From Panopea generosa (lineage: Eukaryota; Mollusca; Bivalvia; Adapedonta; Hiatellidae), in the NCBI GenBank assembly GCA_029582155.1, contig CM055900.1, forward strand, positions 76,862,731 through 76,926,730: a DNA stretch of 64,000 nucleotides. The letters are read 5' to 3'. A program made the translations under genes and the position numbers. The notes under the pieces were generated by a model. It did no database searches, was not told where the DNA came from, and saw only the letters and a list, made by a program, of their open reading frames with translations. Shown one piece after another: positions 12,385 to 23,544 of the stretch. Within the stretch, counting starts at the first letter, position 1. Every line of letters starts with the position of its first letter.

Positions 12385-12584
12385 GTACGTAACCTGTAAG
12401 GAGACAAATGTACTATACTGTAAGTAGTCCTGCTTGCTCAGTCAGCAGAGCATTTGCTTGCTGCACGTAATCTGTAAACCAGTCAGGGACTCGAACCCGG
12501 GGCCTTTCTGTTACACGGTGAATGCTCTACCAAATGAGCTAGTAAGACTGCATTAATGCGATTCTCTCCTTACAGGTTACGTAC
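12385..12584. mobile_element. 200-bp foldback element with perfect 20-bp terminal inverted repeats and two opposed tRNA-like halves
   Basis: Left terminus 'gtacgtaacctgtaaggaga' (12385-12404) is matched exactly in reverse complement at 12565-12584. The plus strand at 12430-12480 carries a tRNA-like 'gcttgctcagtcagcagagc'. The minus strand at 12480-12545 carries a second one with 'tagctcatttggtagagc' and a good box B, 'gggttcgagtccc'. The anticodon arm of the minus copy does not pair, so it is not a functional tRNA. It is a palindromic tRNA-like MITE or a head-to-head SINE pair. Confidence 0.75.
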
Positions 12585-13544
12585 GCACGTACACATATAC
12601 ATAATGTCAGTCTGTGCGTGTGGTGGTGTCGGGGTGGGGCAATGATTGCGAAAAAGAGCGATATATATTTAACTTGTAAAACAGTAATCAATTAATTTTG
12701 TTTACTAGTCAACATCGTAAAATGTTCCAAACTATCTAATACGAAAGTTTAAACTGTAGAATACAGGGCGTGGTCGGTTATGTGCTATATTTAGAAGACC
12801 GCAACTTTACAATGACACTCACTATCCAGTGCAGTTTGCACGTTTCAGCGGTCTGCACGTTCCTTGAGCGAGGACTTGCCAGTAATTAGACCTTTATTTA
12901 TAATCCACTTCCATTTCTTCACGCCTATAAGAGGAAAAAATCTCTTGAAAAACTACACTCAGGTTTGGCACCAATTAAAGAAAAGCGAAATGAAGTGTTT
13001 CCTCTACCACCACATCCGAAAAAGACATTCATTCATGAACCATTTGACGTATACCATTCATTCATAAAACTACATGTACGGTATAAAGATGTCAACAAAT
13101 CGTAGTAGTATATTCCGGAAGTAGTAACCGTTTTAATTGGATTTCCTGTTTTTGTTATTACGTTGTTTTTTTTTTGCTATTTAAAGATTTTTGGTGATAT
13201 TTAGTCTGCGTTATATTGAAGCAGTAAGCAATTTTCTGGTACCAGCAGTGGAAGAGGCACGCGACCACATAAGTGGATTGTTAACTTTTTTTAATGTCAT
13301 ATCTGTGACCAACGGTAACGAGAGAGCTGCGTTCAATAATTCTGACTATCACTTGTTGATAGCCATTGTTACTAAATGGCAACATCCGCCGTACGTTCCT
13401 CATCGCCTTGATGGCGAAATGAACGGTGCAGTTTCAGTTGACACTATCCAAGAGAATGTTTCTTGTTTCAGTTACAGTAATGGATGCTACATAGCAGTGC
13501 TACAATGCCAACCCCCACCCCCACCCCACCCCCATATACGACAA
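12585..13544. other. Intergenic; no gene recognised
   Basis: Contains a 119-residue ORF at 13191-13550 with no motif that I recognise, ending in a CCCCCA-rich tract. No splice partner could be found and coding status is doubtful. Confidence 0.35.
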
Positions 13545-14095
13545 CTTTGATAAAGTATTTACCTTATTTGTGATATTAAATGAAAACAAAATGGCTGAAC
13601 ATTTTTTTCCCCTATATATCATGCCTATATAATATATTCACTGACCCCGTATTGCAAAATGGAATCCTATTTAAACATGCCAAAATGGTACATTGAAAAG
13701 GGACTTCCTTAATTTGACTACACTTCTAAGTTACACAAATATATATTTCCCGCTTAGAATTGCAGCAAATTTTGTGACGTATTATATGAGTCGTGTGATT
13801 TCAATTTGATCAGTTATACAGGTTTTCACGTAATATAAATTGTTTTATCTTAGAAAGAGTTCGAATGACGATGTAAAGGTCGTCAAACAGTATTTCAGCG
13901 ATATCTATTTTTAGAATAGGATTTCGTTTTGAGTTTACCACTCAAACTTAAACGTCGATATCGATTTTGTCACGTTTTGGTGGATTTGACATATCAAACC
14001 ATCCGAATTGTATTTATTAATGATGATGAGATGCTTTTTATCCATTTTAATAATTATTTTATTTTTTTAAGACATTTTAAATATGTTTCGAATGC
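13545..14095 (+). repeat. Dispersed ~540-bp repeat, family R, copy 1
   Basis: Matches 20783-21330 and 51395-51955 over most of its length. Shared landmarks in order are 'atggctgaac/tggctaaaaac', 'tatttaaacatgcc', 'attgaaaagggacttcc', 'tttcccgctta', 'cgtcaaacagtattcag' and 'gtcacgttttgg'. No ORF survives. Probably a transposable-element fragment of unknown class. Confidence 0.75.
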
Positions 14096-14318
14096 CTTAT
14101 ATGATGGGGAAAGTTTTCCTATTCTTCCAAACAAGTAAACATGTTCAGAATATCATATGATGGGGAAAGTTTTCCTATTCTTCCATACAAGTAAACATGT
14201 TCAGAATATCATATGATGGGGAAAGTTTTCCTATTCTTCCATACAAGTAAACATGATCAGAATGTCTTATATGATGGCGACAGTTTTCCTATTCTTCCAT
14301 ACAAGTAAACATGTTCCG
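14090..14318. repeat. Four tandem copies of a 56-58 bp unit
   Basis: Copies begin at 14090, 14148, 14204 and 14260, each with 'gggaaagttttcctattctt' and 'acaagtaaacatg' (minor changes in copy 4). The array starts exactly where family-R copy 1 ends. Confidence 0.9.
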
Positions 14319-14477
14319 AACAGCTATTTTATGATAGAAACATTAAAATTATTTTTATTTTTTATTTTCCTGTCTGATGTTTCACGTCAGCATGCTGCCA
14401 CAACATAGACGTCTTATATTATGTTAAAAAGTTTCACAAACAAATATGATACTTCTTCTGGCTGATTAATAAAAAAT

Positions 14478-14659
14478 ACTGTAAAACCTGTCTTAAGCAG
14501 CCAGTCGAGGGATTTAACAAGTGTGGCCTTTTTAACACAGGTTATTGCTAACTACTGGTTAATTTGCTTTATGAGCATAGAAATCGGAAATAGCAAATGT
14601 GGCTGCTCAAGACAAGTGTTTGCTTAACAGGGGTGACCTCTTACACAGGTTTGACTGTG
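14478..14659. mobile_element. MITE-like element (family M), complete copy
   Basis: Bounded by 'actgtaaaacc' on the left and 'ggtttgactgt' on the right, an imperfect inverted pair. Internally, 'gtcttaagcagccagtcgag' near the left is echoed in opposite orientation by 'ggctgctcaagacaag' on the right, so the whole unit can fold back. Confidence 0.75.
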
Positions 14660-15204
14660 TTGACACAATATTTGGATAGTTTCAGTTTTTAAATAAATTG
14701 AGTCCAACGTCTACGTTACATTTTTCAAGCGGACATGTGTTTTTAAATGGGAACATTTGAGAAAAGTGACGGATTGAACCATTTTCAGATTGAAAACAAC
14801 TCAGTTTATTATATCGGAAGCATTTATGGGACTACTTTATATTTTTATGTATCAATATACAAAATTATATCAGTAAAATTACAAATTGATGTTATAAGGT
14901 TGCTGAACGCCAACATTTGCTGCTTAGCACGTAGCATAAGAAGGTGCTTTGAATATTGTACACTACATAAGTCGGTGTATTCAGTGTGTCATTTAGAGGT
15001 ATTCTAATAACATGAAAGAATACTACTATCCAACTTTTTCAGGGTTGTTTTTAAGTTGTATCGTTGTTTACACGCACAAATAAACTACGTATTTTTTCCG
15101 CTTTAAAACATCGTCCATCTCACTATCTTGTGTGCCATATCGCAGCAGTTTCAGACTCGTATACCATTACCTGTTCTTCGTGTAATACATGTACAATATT
15201 TACA

Positions 15205-15255
15205 TTGTACTATTAGCCCTCGATGGCATAAACTGACGCTAAATATCCAAACAAA
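15205..15255 (+). mobile_element. SINE family A 3'-end fragment
   Basis: 'tattagccctcgatggcata' followed by 'ctgacgctaaatat' is the 3' end of family A (compare 52590-52625). The tRNA head is absent. Confidence 0.65.
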
Positions 15256-17269
15256 ATATTGTTCTAAATATCTTTCTTTTAGCTGTTAAGAGTCGAAGAT
15301 TATAATTAACTATTAGCCAAACTGAGGTAAACGGGTTTACTTGCCTCCGGTAGAATTGTGGAGTTTCACATGTTTATTAGTGTTTTTATGAAAATGATTA
15401 AGTTATTCCCAAAATATTAATTACTTTTGCAAAAATATGACATACCCTTCACATATAATATATGCAGTATACATGTATCATAATACTCAGCAAATACTTG
15501 TCTTACAGTATATTACTAAGAATTGATATGTGCTGTTATGTCGGGTCTAAAAAGCCACCAATGTGTATTCAAGATACCAGTTTAAAAATGGGCAGTTGTA
15601 TAAAATGTAGTTTATGTTATAGATTTGAACGGTTAAAAATGTCTGAAATGTCAGAAAAATGTAGCAAATGCATGCCACGAGCTTAATATATTTTCGTGGC
15701 AGCATGCCCCCGGACACCACTAACAAAGTTGTGATTGCGCCTCCTGTAAAATCAAACAGGACAATATAATAGAATAACTACTTCAACATGTCCGATACCT
15801 CAGCATAATAATATCGCTTTTCATACAAACACAACATGCAAACTTCTACATCACAGGATTGCGAGAGAGATTGTGATTTTGTCGTTGCTTTAAGTTGACA
15901 TATTTTTCAAATGTGTTAGTCGAATACCTGTAAAAGTTTCAATAAAAAAGATAAAAACGAATAAAATAAATGTATTATCATTTTTGTATTTTATTAGCCT
16001 TAACTGCTGTTTGAACATACGACATCCTGAGTGAAAGTCAAAGGCGTACACCATTAGACCACTTCGAAGTCTGATATAAGTGTAAGAGTGAACACCTTTT
16101 TAAAACTCCTAGATCTTGAAAAGGGCGTCATTCTAGTTGACCGGAACTAGAATTAATTGATACGTTTGATATACTTTTTATGTTATGCAAATCGTTGTAA
16201 CCGACTAAAAGTTTTTGCTGGTGAATATAAAATACCTCGAAATGTGTATGGTGTATCCATATGTTTCGGCGGTTTGCTAGAATGCGAATAGCGTAATTTT
16301 TAAATCCTCATTGATTTGAGGTCAACCCATCCAGTGTGATGTGGTTGTCTTACAATTGCTACAATCACCGGCCGTGGAGGATTGAGCGTCTTTTACTGTT
16401 TTCTTTCTATCTTTTTTATGTCTAATATCATAACTTTCTTTTCTTGTGTTTGAATAAAACGATTCGAGTCCTTAGTTAATACGGATATCATATTACTTAA
16501 CTGTTTTTTCAAACACTATTAGTACTCCGTTCCATTCTGGTTTCAGATTTGCCTGATAAAGCCTTCGTTATTCATCTTAACGCTTCTTATTCTGCACATT
16601 CTCGTATTAGTCTGTTTCTCTAAATTTAATATCTTTCATTCTGGAGTGTGCTTACTCATGTTCTATATACTTGCTCCTATGCAAAACCGTCAATATTTCT
16701 TACATTTCGCTTGTTTTCGGTACAGTACCCTCACTTATTAAAACGCTCCTACAACCTTGTATATATGATCACAATGAGTGCTGTATTAAACAAGCACTGT
16801 TGCTAGGGTAAATCACTCTGTGGTAACGTTAATTGTCGCACCGACGATAAATGTCAGATGAAGAAGGTAGAAATTATTTTTTTTTTATTCTTTTATTCGT
16901 TTTTTTTATTGCAGTGATTTATTTTTTCCTACCATGTGTTTAATGCTTAGTGTTTTAGAAATCACCACTGAAAATTTTATGCTGATACCGGATTTATAGG
17001 CAATTCTGTGTCATTTTAGAATTGTTGGCTCGAACTGCATCGTGGGCGAAGAGTTGACAAATCTTTTTTTCTGCAAATTGATAGATATCACAAATTCATT
17101 GAATTACAAAAAACACCTAGTCAAGGTATTTTTTTTCTTTATGGTTACAGATCTTGAACTAATGAAGAAATTGAGCCAGACACATGCTGCAATTTTTTTC
17201 CGCTGTGTTTTGGACATTAATGTTGCAAATGAACCCTATGGGAAATGTTGCAAACCCATCTGCCGCCAA
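15256..17269. other. Intergenic; only a degenerate tRNA-like patch
   Basis: Around 16005-16080 the minus strand reads a degenerate tRNA-like segment ('cgaagtggtctaatggtgta'), probably a SINE remnant. The rest is AT-rich with short ORFs and no recognised motif. Confidence 0.35.
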
Positions 17270-17375
17270 ATATCGCACGTTTATCACGCTATGGCATAGC
17301 ACCACATTGGGAATAGGATGCACTTCCGTGGGGTAGTCGCATAATGACGTTTATGATTAATTAAAAACTGAATAA
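17270..17375 (+). repeat. Short dispersed repeat (copy A)
   Basis: Shares 'cacttccgtggggtagtcgc' and 'ataatgacgtttat' with 49440-49560 ('gcttccgtgggtagttgcat', 'gatggcggttat'). Class unknown. Confidence 0.5.
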
Positions 17376-17604
17376 CAACCCTTAAATAGTTGGGTAGAAG
17401 TAATATTACGTGTAATTAGAATACCGCTGAATGACACAATGCCTCAATTTATGTAGCGTACAATATACAACGCACCTACTTATGCTACGTACTAAGCAAA
17501 TTTTTACGTTTAGCAGCTTTATAACATCAACTTATATATTTTAACGATATAACTTGGTGTATTGATATATAAAACAAATATAAAACACATAAAGTTGTCC
17601 CAGA

Positions 17605-17940
17605 ATTGCTTCCGAAGTGATAGTTGTTGTATGGTGTATAGCGTCGCTTTCAACAATTTTTCAGTCATATCGCGACGGTGTCTACTTGAGACAGTATTCT
17701 GAGCGCTGTCTCACTGGAGTACCACGCCGCAGACACATAGTATGATACCCTACCCAGTCACATTATACTGACACCGGGCCGACCAGACCTAGAACTTTCC
17801 TCTAAATGATGAGCGTCAAGTGAGGAAGCTTCTAGTACCAGTTTTAAAGTATTTGGTATGACCCGGTTGGGGATCGAACCCACGACCTTCCGCATGCAAG
17901 GCGGACGCTCTACCACTAGACCACGATGCGGTCTTCCGAA
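17605..17940 (-). mobile_element. tRNA-derived SINE, family B (possibly RUDI/V-type mollusc SINE)
   Basis: The minus-strand head 'cgtggtctagtggtagagcg' (box A), with 'cgtgggttcgatcccc' (box B) about 35 bp later, looks like an intact tRNA-like promoter. A ~200 bp body follows, then the 3' segment 'actgaaaaattgttgaaagc' and 'gacgct', of a type I associate with widespread mollusc SINE tails. Naming it RUDI is from memory and unverified. Confidence 0.75.
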
Positions 17941-18119
17941 CTGGTAAATAGATCTGTAAATTACGTGTTTTCAATCTGAAAGTGGTTCATTTCATCATTT
18001 TCCCGAATGTTTGAGGAAACGGTCATGTTCCCATTTAAAAACACACGCTCGCTTGAAACTTAAATATAATGCCGCTCGTATCGGCTATATCTTTGATATA
18101 AAAACGAAATGATAATACG

Positions 18120-18269
18120 AAAATAATGGGGTTTTCCCACCTCACTGCTCACTTTTTTTAGGGGATTTTTTCTGACATTAGGGGATGGGGAATGGGGTCG
18201 AATTTCACTGAATATTTAGGGTAAAAAAAACACTGGCTTTGCAATGATGATTTTTCTTCATTTATTTCT
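18120..18269. other. G-rich low-complexity stretch
   Basis: Short sequence with 'ggggatttttt' and 'ggggatggggaatggggtc' words; no function evident. Confidence 0.4.
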
Positions 18270-18770
18270 GTTGATTTAAACCTGTCATTGGTATTTGGAA
18301 ATGGTCAAAGAGGACAAGAAGCGCCAAGAAGGTTTCATATATCCTTTTCTTCAATTCTAGTGGTCCTGTTGTACAAATTCATTGCAAACAGTGTAGAACA
18401 ATTACAGGCAAGTTTTACAAAGATAAAGTACTTAAATCTGTCGAAATAAACGCCCAAGTAAAGGTTTGGTAGGCATACAGTTTATTCATGACAATGATTC
18501 TGTCCATAAAAATAAGTGTACAATCTTTCTTAGAACAAGAAAAGGTAATTCAGGTTGAACATCCCCCTTATTCCCCTAACTTAAGCCCCTGTGACTTTTT
18601 CCTATTTTCCATGCTAAAAAAATGCTTGCAGGTAAACGCTATGCTACTAGAAGTGACCTTGGGTCTGCAATTTTTCAGTGTCTGAACAGTATACCAAGGC
18701 ATTTAGGTCGTGGACAGCAAGACTTCAAAAGTGTGAATCTGTGCAGGGGAACTTTGAAAGGTTGGCCTGG
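18270..18770 (+). pseudogene. mariner-family transposase remnant (C-terminal half)
   Basis: Conceptual translation across frameshifts reads SSGPVVQIHCKQCRTITGKF, then IQFIHDNDSVHKNKCTIFL, then VEHPPYSPNLSPCDFFLF, then RSDLGSAIFQCLNSIPRHL. This order matches the catalytic core and C-terminus of mariner transposases: HDN is the second catalytic Asp motif and PCDFFLF the third. The ORF is broken by frame changes and stops, and the N-terminal DNA-binding half and terminal inverted repeats were not found. It is a dead fragment of a Tc1/mariner element. Confidence 0.85.
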
Positions 18771-19613
18771 TAAACAAATCTGGTTTCTGTGAAAATCTTA
18801 AGTATCCGAACACCAGTGACAGAATACATTGAATGCCCCTCGTATAAGTCCTTGATAAATGCTATTATAAACACGTTAAAAGAACAATATAATGTCCACA
18901 GTGAAGATGGGATAGAAAGTCTTCTGTCTAGTAACACCTAAACATTAGAAGACATGAAACAATTAAACTAATAAAAATGTCAGACATAATATTTACTGAT
19001 ACTTCTAACGGCAGCGTTTAATCTATGTAAGCTTTGACGCAATTTACAGTATGTGGTGGCCTCCCCGGGGATGCGGTTAGATAAGTACAAGGTCTCCATA
19101 TATTATGTTCGGTTGTCAAATTCATTGCCGTGCTGTAACAAGCATAGGTGGCAGAACACATGTGTCTATTTATTTGCTTGTAATATTAATATTTATCATC
19201 AGTAAAATTGTAAAGCTTAAAACTAGGCCCCACTCCACAATTGGATGTTGCTTTATAAAATTATGGTGATTTTTATTTTCATTGAATGATTTATCTGTTT
19301 ATAAAATGCACAATAACAGGTAGATTGACCAGCTTTCTTTCTCAAGACAGTCCAGTGTCACTCATTTTTTTTTTAGGAATAACAGCCCATATCAATAGTA
19401 CGAACTTAATTAAATACAGAAGAATCGTGTGACCGTCACTGAAAGGGTAGTGTGACATCTGCAGATTATTACAAACTTATAAACTCTGATGTTATATGTT
19501 ATGTATGTAGGCTATTTCGTAAGTATGTGCACGCTGGTGCACGACCACGTTTCGTCATGTTAGTGTTTACAAATACATGTAAATAGGTTATCGATTAATA
19601 ATCGCAACTGCTT
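18771..19613. other. Intergenic, nothing recognised
   Basis: AT-rich; no coding or repeat element identified. Confidence 0.35.
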
Positions 19614-19616
19614 TGT

Positions 19617-19647
<31 letters not shown>

Positions 19648-19673
19648 GGGGGGGGGAGGGAGGGGGGGGGGGG
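19614..19673. repeat. (TG)n followed by a near-pure G tract
   Basis: TG dinucleotides run into about 40 bases of G with two interrupting A. Candidate G-quadruplex, and a likely sequencing-length uncertainty. Confidence 0.9.
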
Positions 19674-19702
19674 CATCGCGGCATATTTATTATTTTAAAT
19701 GA

Positions 19703-19768
19703 AGTCGAAACAACGAAACCACATCGTTGTTTCGACTTTTTACTGTCGTAGTTTCGTTGTTTCGATTA
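19703..19768. repeat. Short inverted repeat plus a third direct arm
   Basis: 'agtcgaaacaacga' (19703-19716) is the exact reverse complement of 'tcgttgtttcgact' (19724-19737) with a 7-base loop. A related arm, 'gtttcgttgtttcgatt', follows near 19750. Confidence 0.85.
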
Positions 19769-20045
19769 TTCTTAATTTGTAAAATATATCGCGATGACCT
19801 CTAATGGTACACCATAGTGTATAACTAACAATGCGCGTAAGGTGATTTCGACATTGTCCGTGTCTGTTTTTTGTCAGTGTCTGTATTCAAGACACGCACT
19901 TGAGCTGAATGCTGGCTATAGTTATCTGCATATAACATGTCAACAACTGTTCGATGTGTGTATTTTATCTATTCCTATCAGTTTTGATGACCTTATTAGT
20001 TGTTTACGTCAGGGAAAGTTATTAGTTCACGTAGACTACCATCAA

Positions 20046-20205
20046 ACTGGACGGTAATGCAGTGGATATAGCGTTGGCCGCTAACTCCAGAGTGTGTGGG
20101 TGCGATCCCATCTCGACGCGATTCATCTAAAATTGGGGATTAGAACTCACGACCACTTGATTAATAATCAGACGTGCTACCGACTGAGCTAACCGGGTCC
20201 AGTTT
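20046..20205. mobile_element. Pair of opposed tRNA-like SINE heads
   Basis: On the plus strand, 'gcagtggatatagcgttggc' followed by 'gtgtgggtgcgatccc' resembles boxes A and B. On the minus strand at about 20140-20205, 'accgggttagctcagtcggtagca'-type sequence is present in reverse complement (family A head). Both are degenerate. Confidence 0.6.
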
Positions 20206-20469
20206 TATACAAAAAAATATCATTCTAGTCAAACTGTTTATAACGACAGAAATAAACAGTTGACTTTTTAAACAGAGTTCAGCAGTGTTGTATTGATATT
20301 TTTTTTCTAAATATAAACTTTTCCGATTATTTACTCAATATTAAAATTTTCAAATCATCGTGGAAAGAAAGATTCGCCTATGGGTGTGGTTTAATCATAA
20401 TTATATAAATTATGTAAGGGAAGCTTTGTCCTGTATTTAACAAACATACTTCAAATGTAATTCAATTGA
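20206..20469. other. Intergenic, nothing recognised
   Basis: AT-rich spacer between SINE heads and the LINE remnant. Confidence 0.3.
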
Positions 20470-20790
20470 GTCAATATGGTTAGAAATTAAGCAACCTGAT
20501 AACAAGAAATTATATATTGGCTATACATAGGCCACCTTTTTGAAAAGTAGATTGACTAAAAAGATATACACTATCTTTGGAGAGATCATTTTCAGAAAGG
20601 AAAGAAGCGTGTTATACTGGGTGATTTTAACTTTGATTTGTTGAAATCAGATGGAAACTCCAAATCTTGCTTAGATCTCATGAACTGCCACCATGCGTTA
20701 TCGAATATGCACAAATATATCCGATGTGAACATTCCAGTATATTTAGTTAGTGATCACGGTCCTGTGTTTTTAACTAGTAAATTTTAAAG
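20470..20790 (+). pseudogene. LINE endonuclease-domain remnant
   Basis: Across frameshifts the translation reads WLEIKQPDNKKLYIG, then VILGDFNFDLLKSDGNSKS and CLDLMNCHHAL, and near 20750 SDHGPVFLT. The GDFN and SDH motifs, in this order and spacing, mark the AP-like endonuclease of CR1/Jockey-type non-LTR retrotransposons. Reading frame is lost at several points and no reverse transcriptase follows; family-R repeat sequence begins instead. Confidence 0.75.
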
Positions 20791-21330
20791 GGAATATATA
20801 AGGATTTTGCAAAATTTTAAGTTTGGCTAAAAACATTATTCACAATATAGCATGCCTATATATACTCATTGACCGTGTATTGATAAAAGGATATGTATTT
20901 AAACATGTCACATTAATATATTGAAAAGTGATTTCCCAACTTGGGCTACGCACTAAGGTTAAACTAAAATAGATTTTCCGCTAAAAATTGCAACCTATTT
21001 TGTGAGTGTTATGTGAGTCACGTGGTATTTTGATGCATTATATGGGTTTACACATATTAAAAAATATTTCATCTTGGATATAGTCTGAATGTCGACGTGA
21101 AGGTCGTCAAGCAATATTCAAGAGTTGTCTATTTTTAGAATGTTATTTCCTTTCAAGTTTATCACCACAATTTAAATATCGATTTTGTCACGTTTTGGTT
21201 GATTTGATAAACTGAAACATCCGGATTATTTGTTAATGATAATGAGTAACATTTTATCTATTTTAAAAATAGCACCTTTTAAGACATTAAAGCGTTATAT
21301 TTCCTGATATACTCCCTTCAAAGGTCCACT
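20783..21330 (+). repeat. Dispersed repeat, family R, copy 2
   Basis: Shares with copies 1 and 3 the words 'tttggctaaaaacatt', 'tatttaaacatgtcac', 'cttgggctacgc' and 'tcacgttttggttgatttga'. It adjoins the LINE endonuclease remnant. Confidence 0.75.
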
Positions 21331-21412
21331 ACGTTAATATATCACTTTCAGGTCTTTTAAACGATCTAATGAAAAGTTTTTACTTCTAGACTTATTTTCA
21401 TTATTATGCTTG

Positions 21413-23322
21413 TACTGCTGTGGTGACTGTGTCTGTGGTGACTGTGTCTGTCTGTGGTGACTGTGTCTGTGGTGACTGTGACTGTGGTGACTGTGTCTGT
21501 GGTGACTGTGACTATGGTGACTGTGTCTGTGGTGACTGTGTCTGTCTTTGGTGACTGTGTCTGTCTTTGGTGACTGTGTCTGTGGTGACTGTGTCTGTCT
21601 TTGGTGACTGTGTCTGTGGTGACTGTGTCTGTCTTTGGTAAATGTGTCTGTGGTGACTGTGTGTGTGGTGTGTGTGGGGACTATGTCTGTGGCGTCTTTG
21701 GTGACTGTGACTGTATCTGTCTGTGGTGACTGTGACAGTATCTGTCTGTGGTGTCTGTGGTGACTTCGTCTGTGGTGACTTCGTCTGTGGTGACTGTGTC
21801 TGTGGTGACTGTGTCTGTGGTGTCTTAGGTGCCTGTGTTTGTTATGACTGTGTCTGTGGTGTCTGTGGTGACTGTGTCTGTGGTGTCTGTAGTGACTGTG
21901 AATGAATCTGTCTGTGGTGTCTGTGGTGACATCGTCTGTGGTGACTGTATCTGTTGTGACTGTGTCTGTGGTGTCTTTAGTGACTGTGAATGAATCTGTA
22001 TGTGGTGACTTCGTTTGTGGTGACTGTGTCTTTGGTGACTGTGTCTGTGGTGTCTGTAGTGACTGTGAATGAATCTGTCTGTGTCGACTGTGACTGTGAC
22101 TGTGTCTGTGGTAACTTTGTCTGTGGTGACAGTGTCTGTGGTGTCTGTGGTGACTGTGACTGTATCTGTCTGTGGTATATGTGGTGACTTCGTCTGTGGT
22201 GATTGTGTATTTGGTGACTGTGACTGTGTCTGTATGTGGTGACTGTGTATGTGGTGACTGTGACTGTGACTGTCTTTATTGACTGTGTCTGTAGTGACTG
22301 TGACTGTATCTGCCTGTGGTGTCTGTGGTGACTTCGTCTGTGGTGACTGTGTCTTTGGTGACTGTGTCTGTGGTGACTGTGACTGTGTCTGTCTGTGGTA
22401 ACTGTGTCTGTGGTGACTGTGACTGTGTCTGTGGTAACTTTGTCTGTGGTGACAGTGACTGTGGTGTCTGTGGTGACTTTGACTGTATCTGTCTGTGGTG
22501 TCTGTGGTGACTTCGTCTGTGGTGACTGTGTATTTGGTGACTGTGTATGTGGTGGATGTGAATGCGTCTGTCTAAGTTGACTGTGTCTGTGTTGACTGTG
22601 TCTGTGGTGACTGTGTCTGTGGTGACTTTGTCTGTGGTGACAGTGTCAATGGTGGCTGTGTATGTGGTTACTATGTCTGTCTGTGGTGACTGTGTCTCTC
22701 TTTGGTAACTGTGTTTGTGGTGACAGTTCCTGTCGGGACTGTGTCTGTGGTGTATGTGGTGACTGTGTCTCTGGTGTATGTGGTGACTGTGTCTATGGTG
22801 TCAGTGGTGACTGTGTCTGTCTGTGGTGACTGTGTATGATGTGACTGTGTCTGTTGTGTCCGTGATGACTGTCTGTGGTGACTGTGTCTGTCTGTGGTGA
22901 CTGTGTCTGTGGTGACTGTGTCTGTGGTGACTGTGTATGTTGTGACTGTGTCTGTTTGTGGTGACTGTGACTGTGGTGACTTCGTCTGTGGTGACTGTGT
23001 CTTTGGTAACTGTGTATGTGGTGACTGTGTCTGTGTCTGTCTGTGGTGACTGTGTCTTTGGTGACTATGTATGTGGTGACTGTGACTGTGCCTGTCTGTG
23101 GTGACTGTGTCTGTGTTGACTGTGTCTGTCTGTGGTGACTGTGTCTGTGGTGACTGTGTATGTGGTGACTGTGACTGTGTCTGTCTTTAGCCGGTGACTG
23201 TGTCTTTGGTGACTGTGTATGTAGTGACTGTGTCTGTGGTGACTGTGTCTGTCTGTGGTGACTGTGTCTGTTGTGACTGTGTCTAAGGTGACTTTGTATG
23301 TGGTGACTGTGTATGTGTCTTT
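21413..23322. repeat. 1.9-kb degenerate minisatellite, GGTGACTGTGTCTGT-type
   Basis: Roughly 15-bp units 'ggtgactgtgtctgt' are interspersed with 12-, 18- and 21-bp variants (gtgactgtgact, gtgtctgtctgtg, gtgacttcgtctgt). The plus strand is strongly G+T rich. Units are mostly multiples of 3 bp, so long Val-Thr-Val or Cys-Gly-Asp reading frames appear; these are artefacts. Confidence 0.95.
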
Positions 23323-23544
23323 AGAACCTTGCGGCTTCTGTTTGACATAGTTTTCTTATTGTTTGGTGTACGTGAGCATTGTAAATATTATTATTCCGCC
23401 TCATGCATGTATTATAGAACCCGGACCGTGAATGGCACTGGCCCACTCTCTACTATAGTGTTGGTATTAATGTTGACGGTTCATATACACGTGTGAGTTT
23501 TGTTTAATAAGTGGCGAGTGAGCCTGGAATATGTTAGAGTGTGA

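Noticed and set aside
12480..12545. Functional tRNA gene on the minus strand
   Set aside because: Boxes A and B are good, but the anticodon stem does not pair and the sequence sits inside a foldback element.
13191..13550. 119-residue plus-strand ORF as a gene
   Set aside because: No recognised motif, ends in a C/A-rich tract, no splice partner; coding status unsupported.
17870..17937. Functional tRNA gene on the minus strand
   Set aside because: Promoter boxes are intact, but the sequence continues into a long SINE body with a mollusc-type tail. Family copies elsewhere are retroposons.
21723..22580. Cys-Gly-Asp and Val-Thr-Val repeat ORFs
   Set aside because: Degenerate 15-bp minisatellite; no start context or non-repeat domain.
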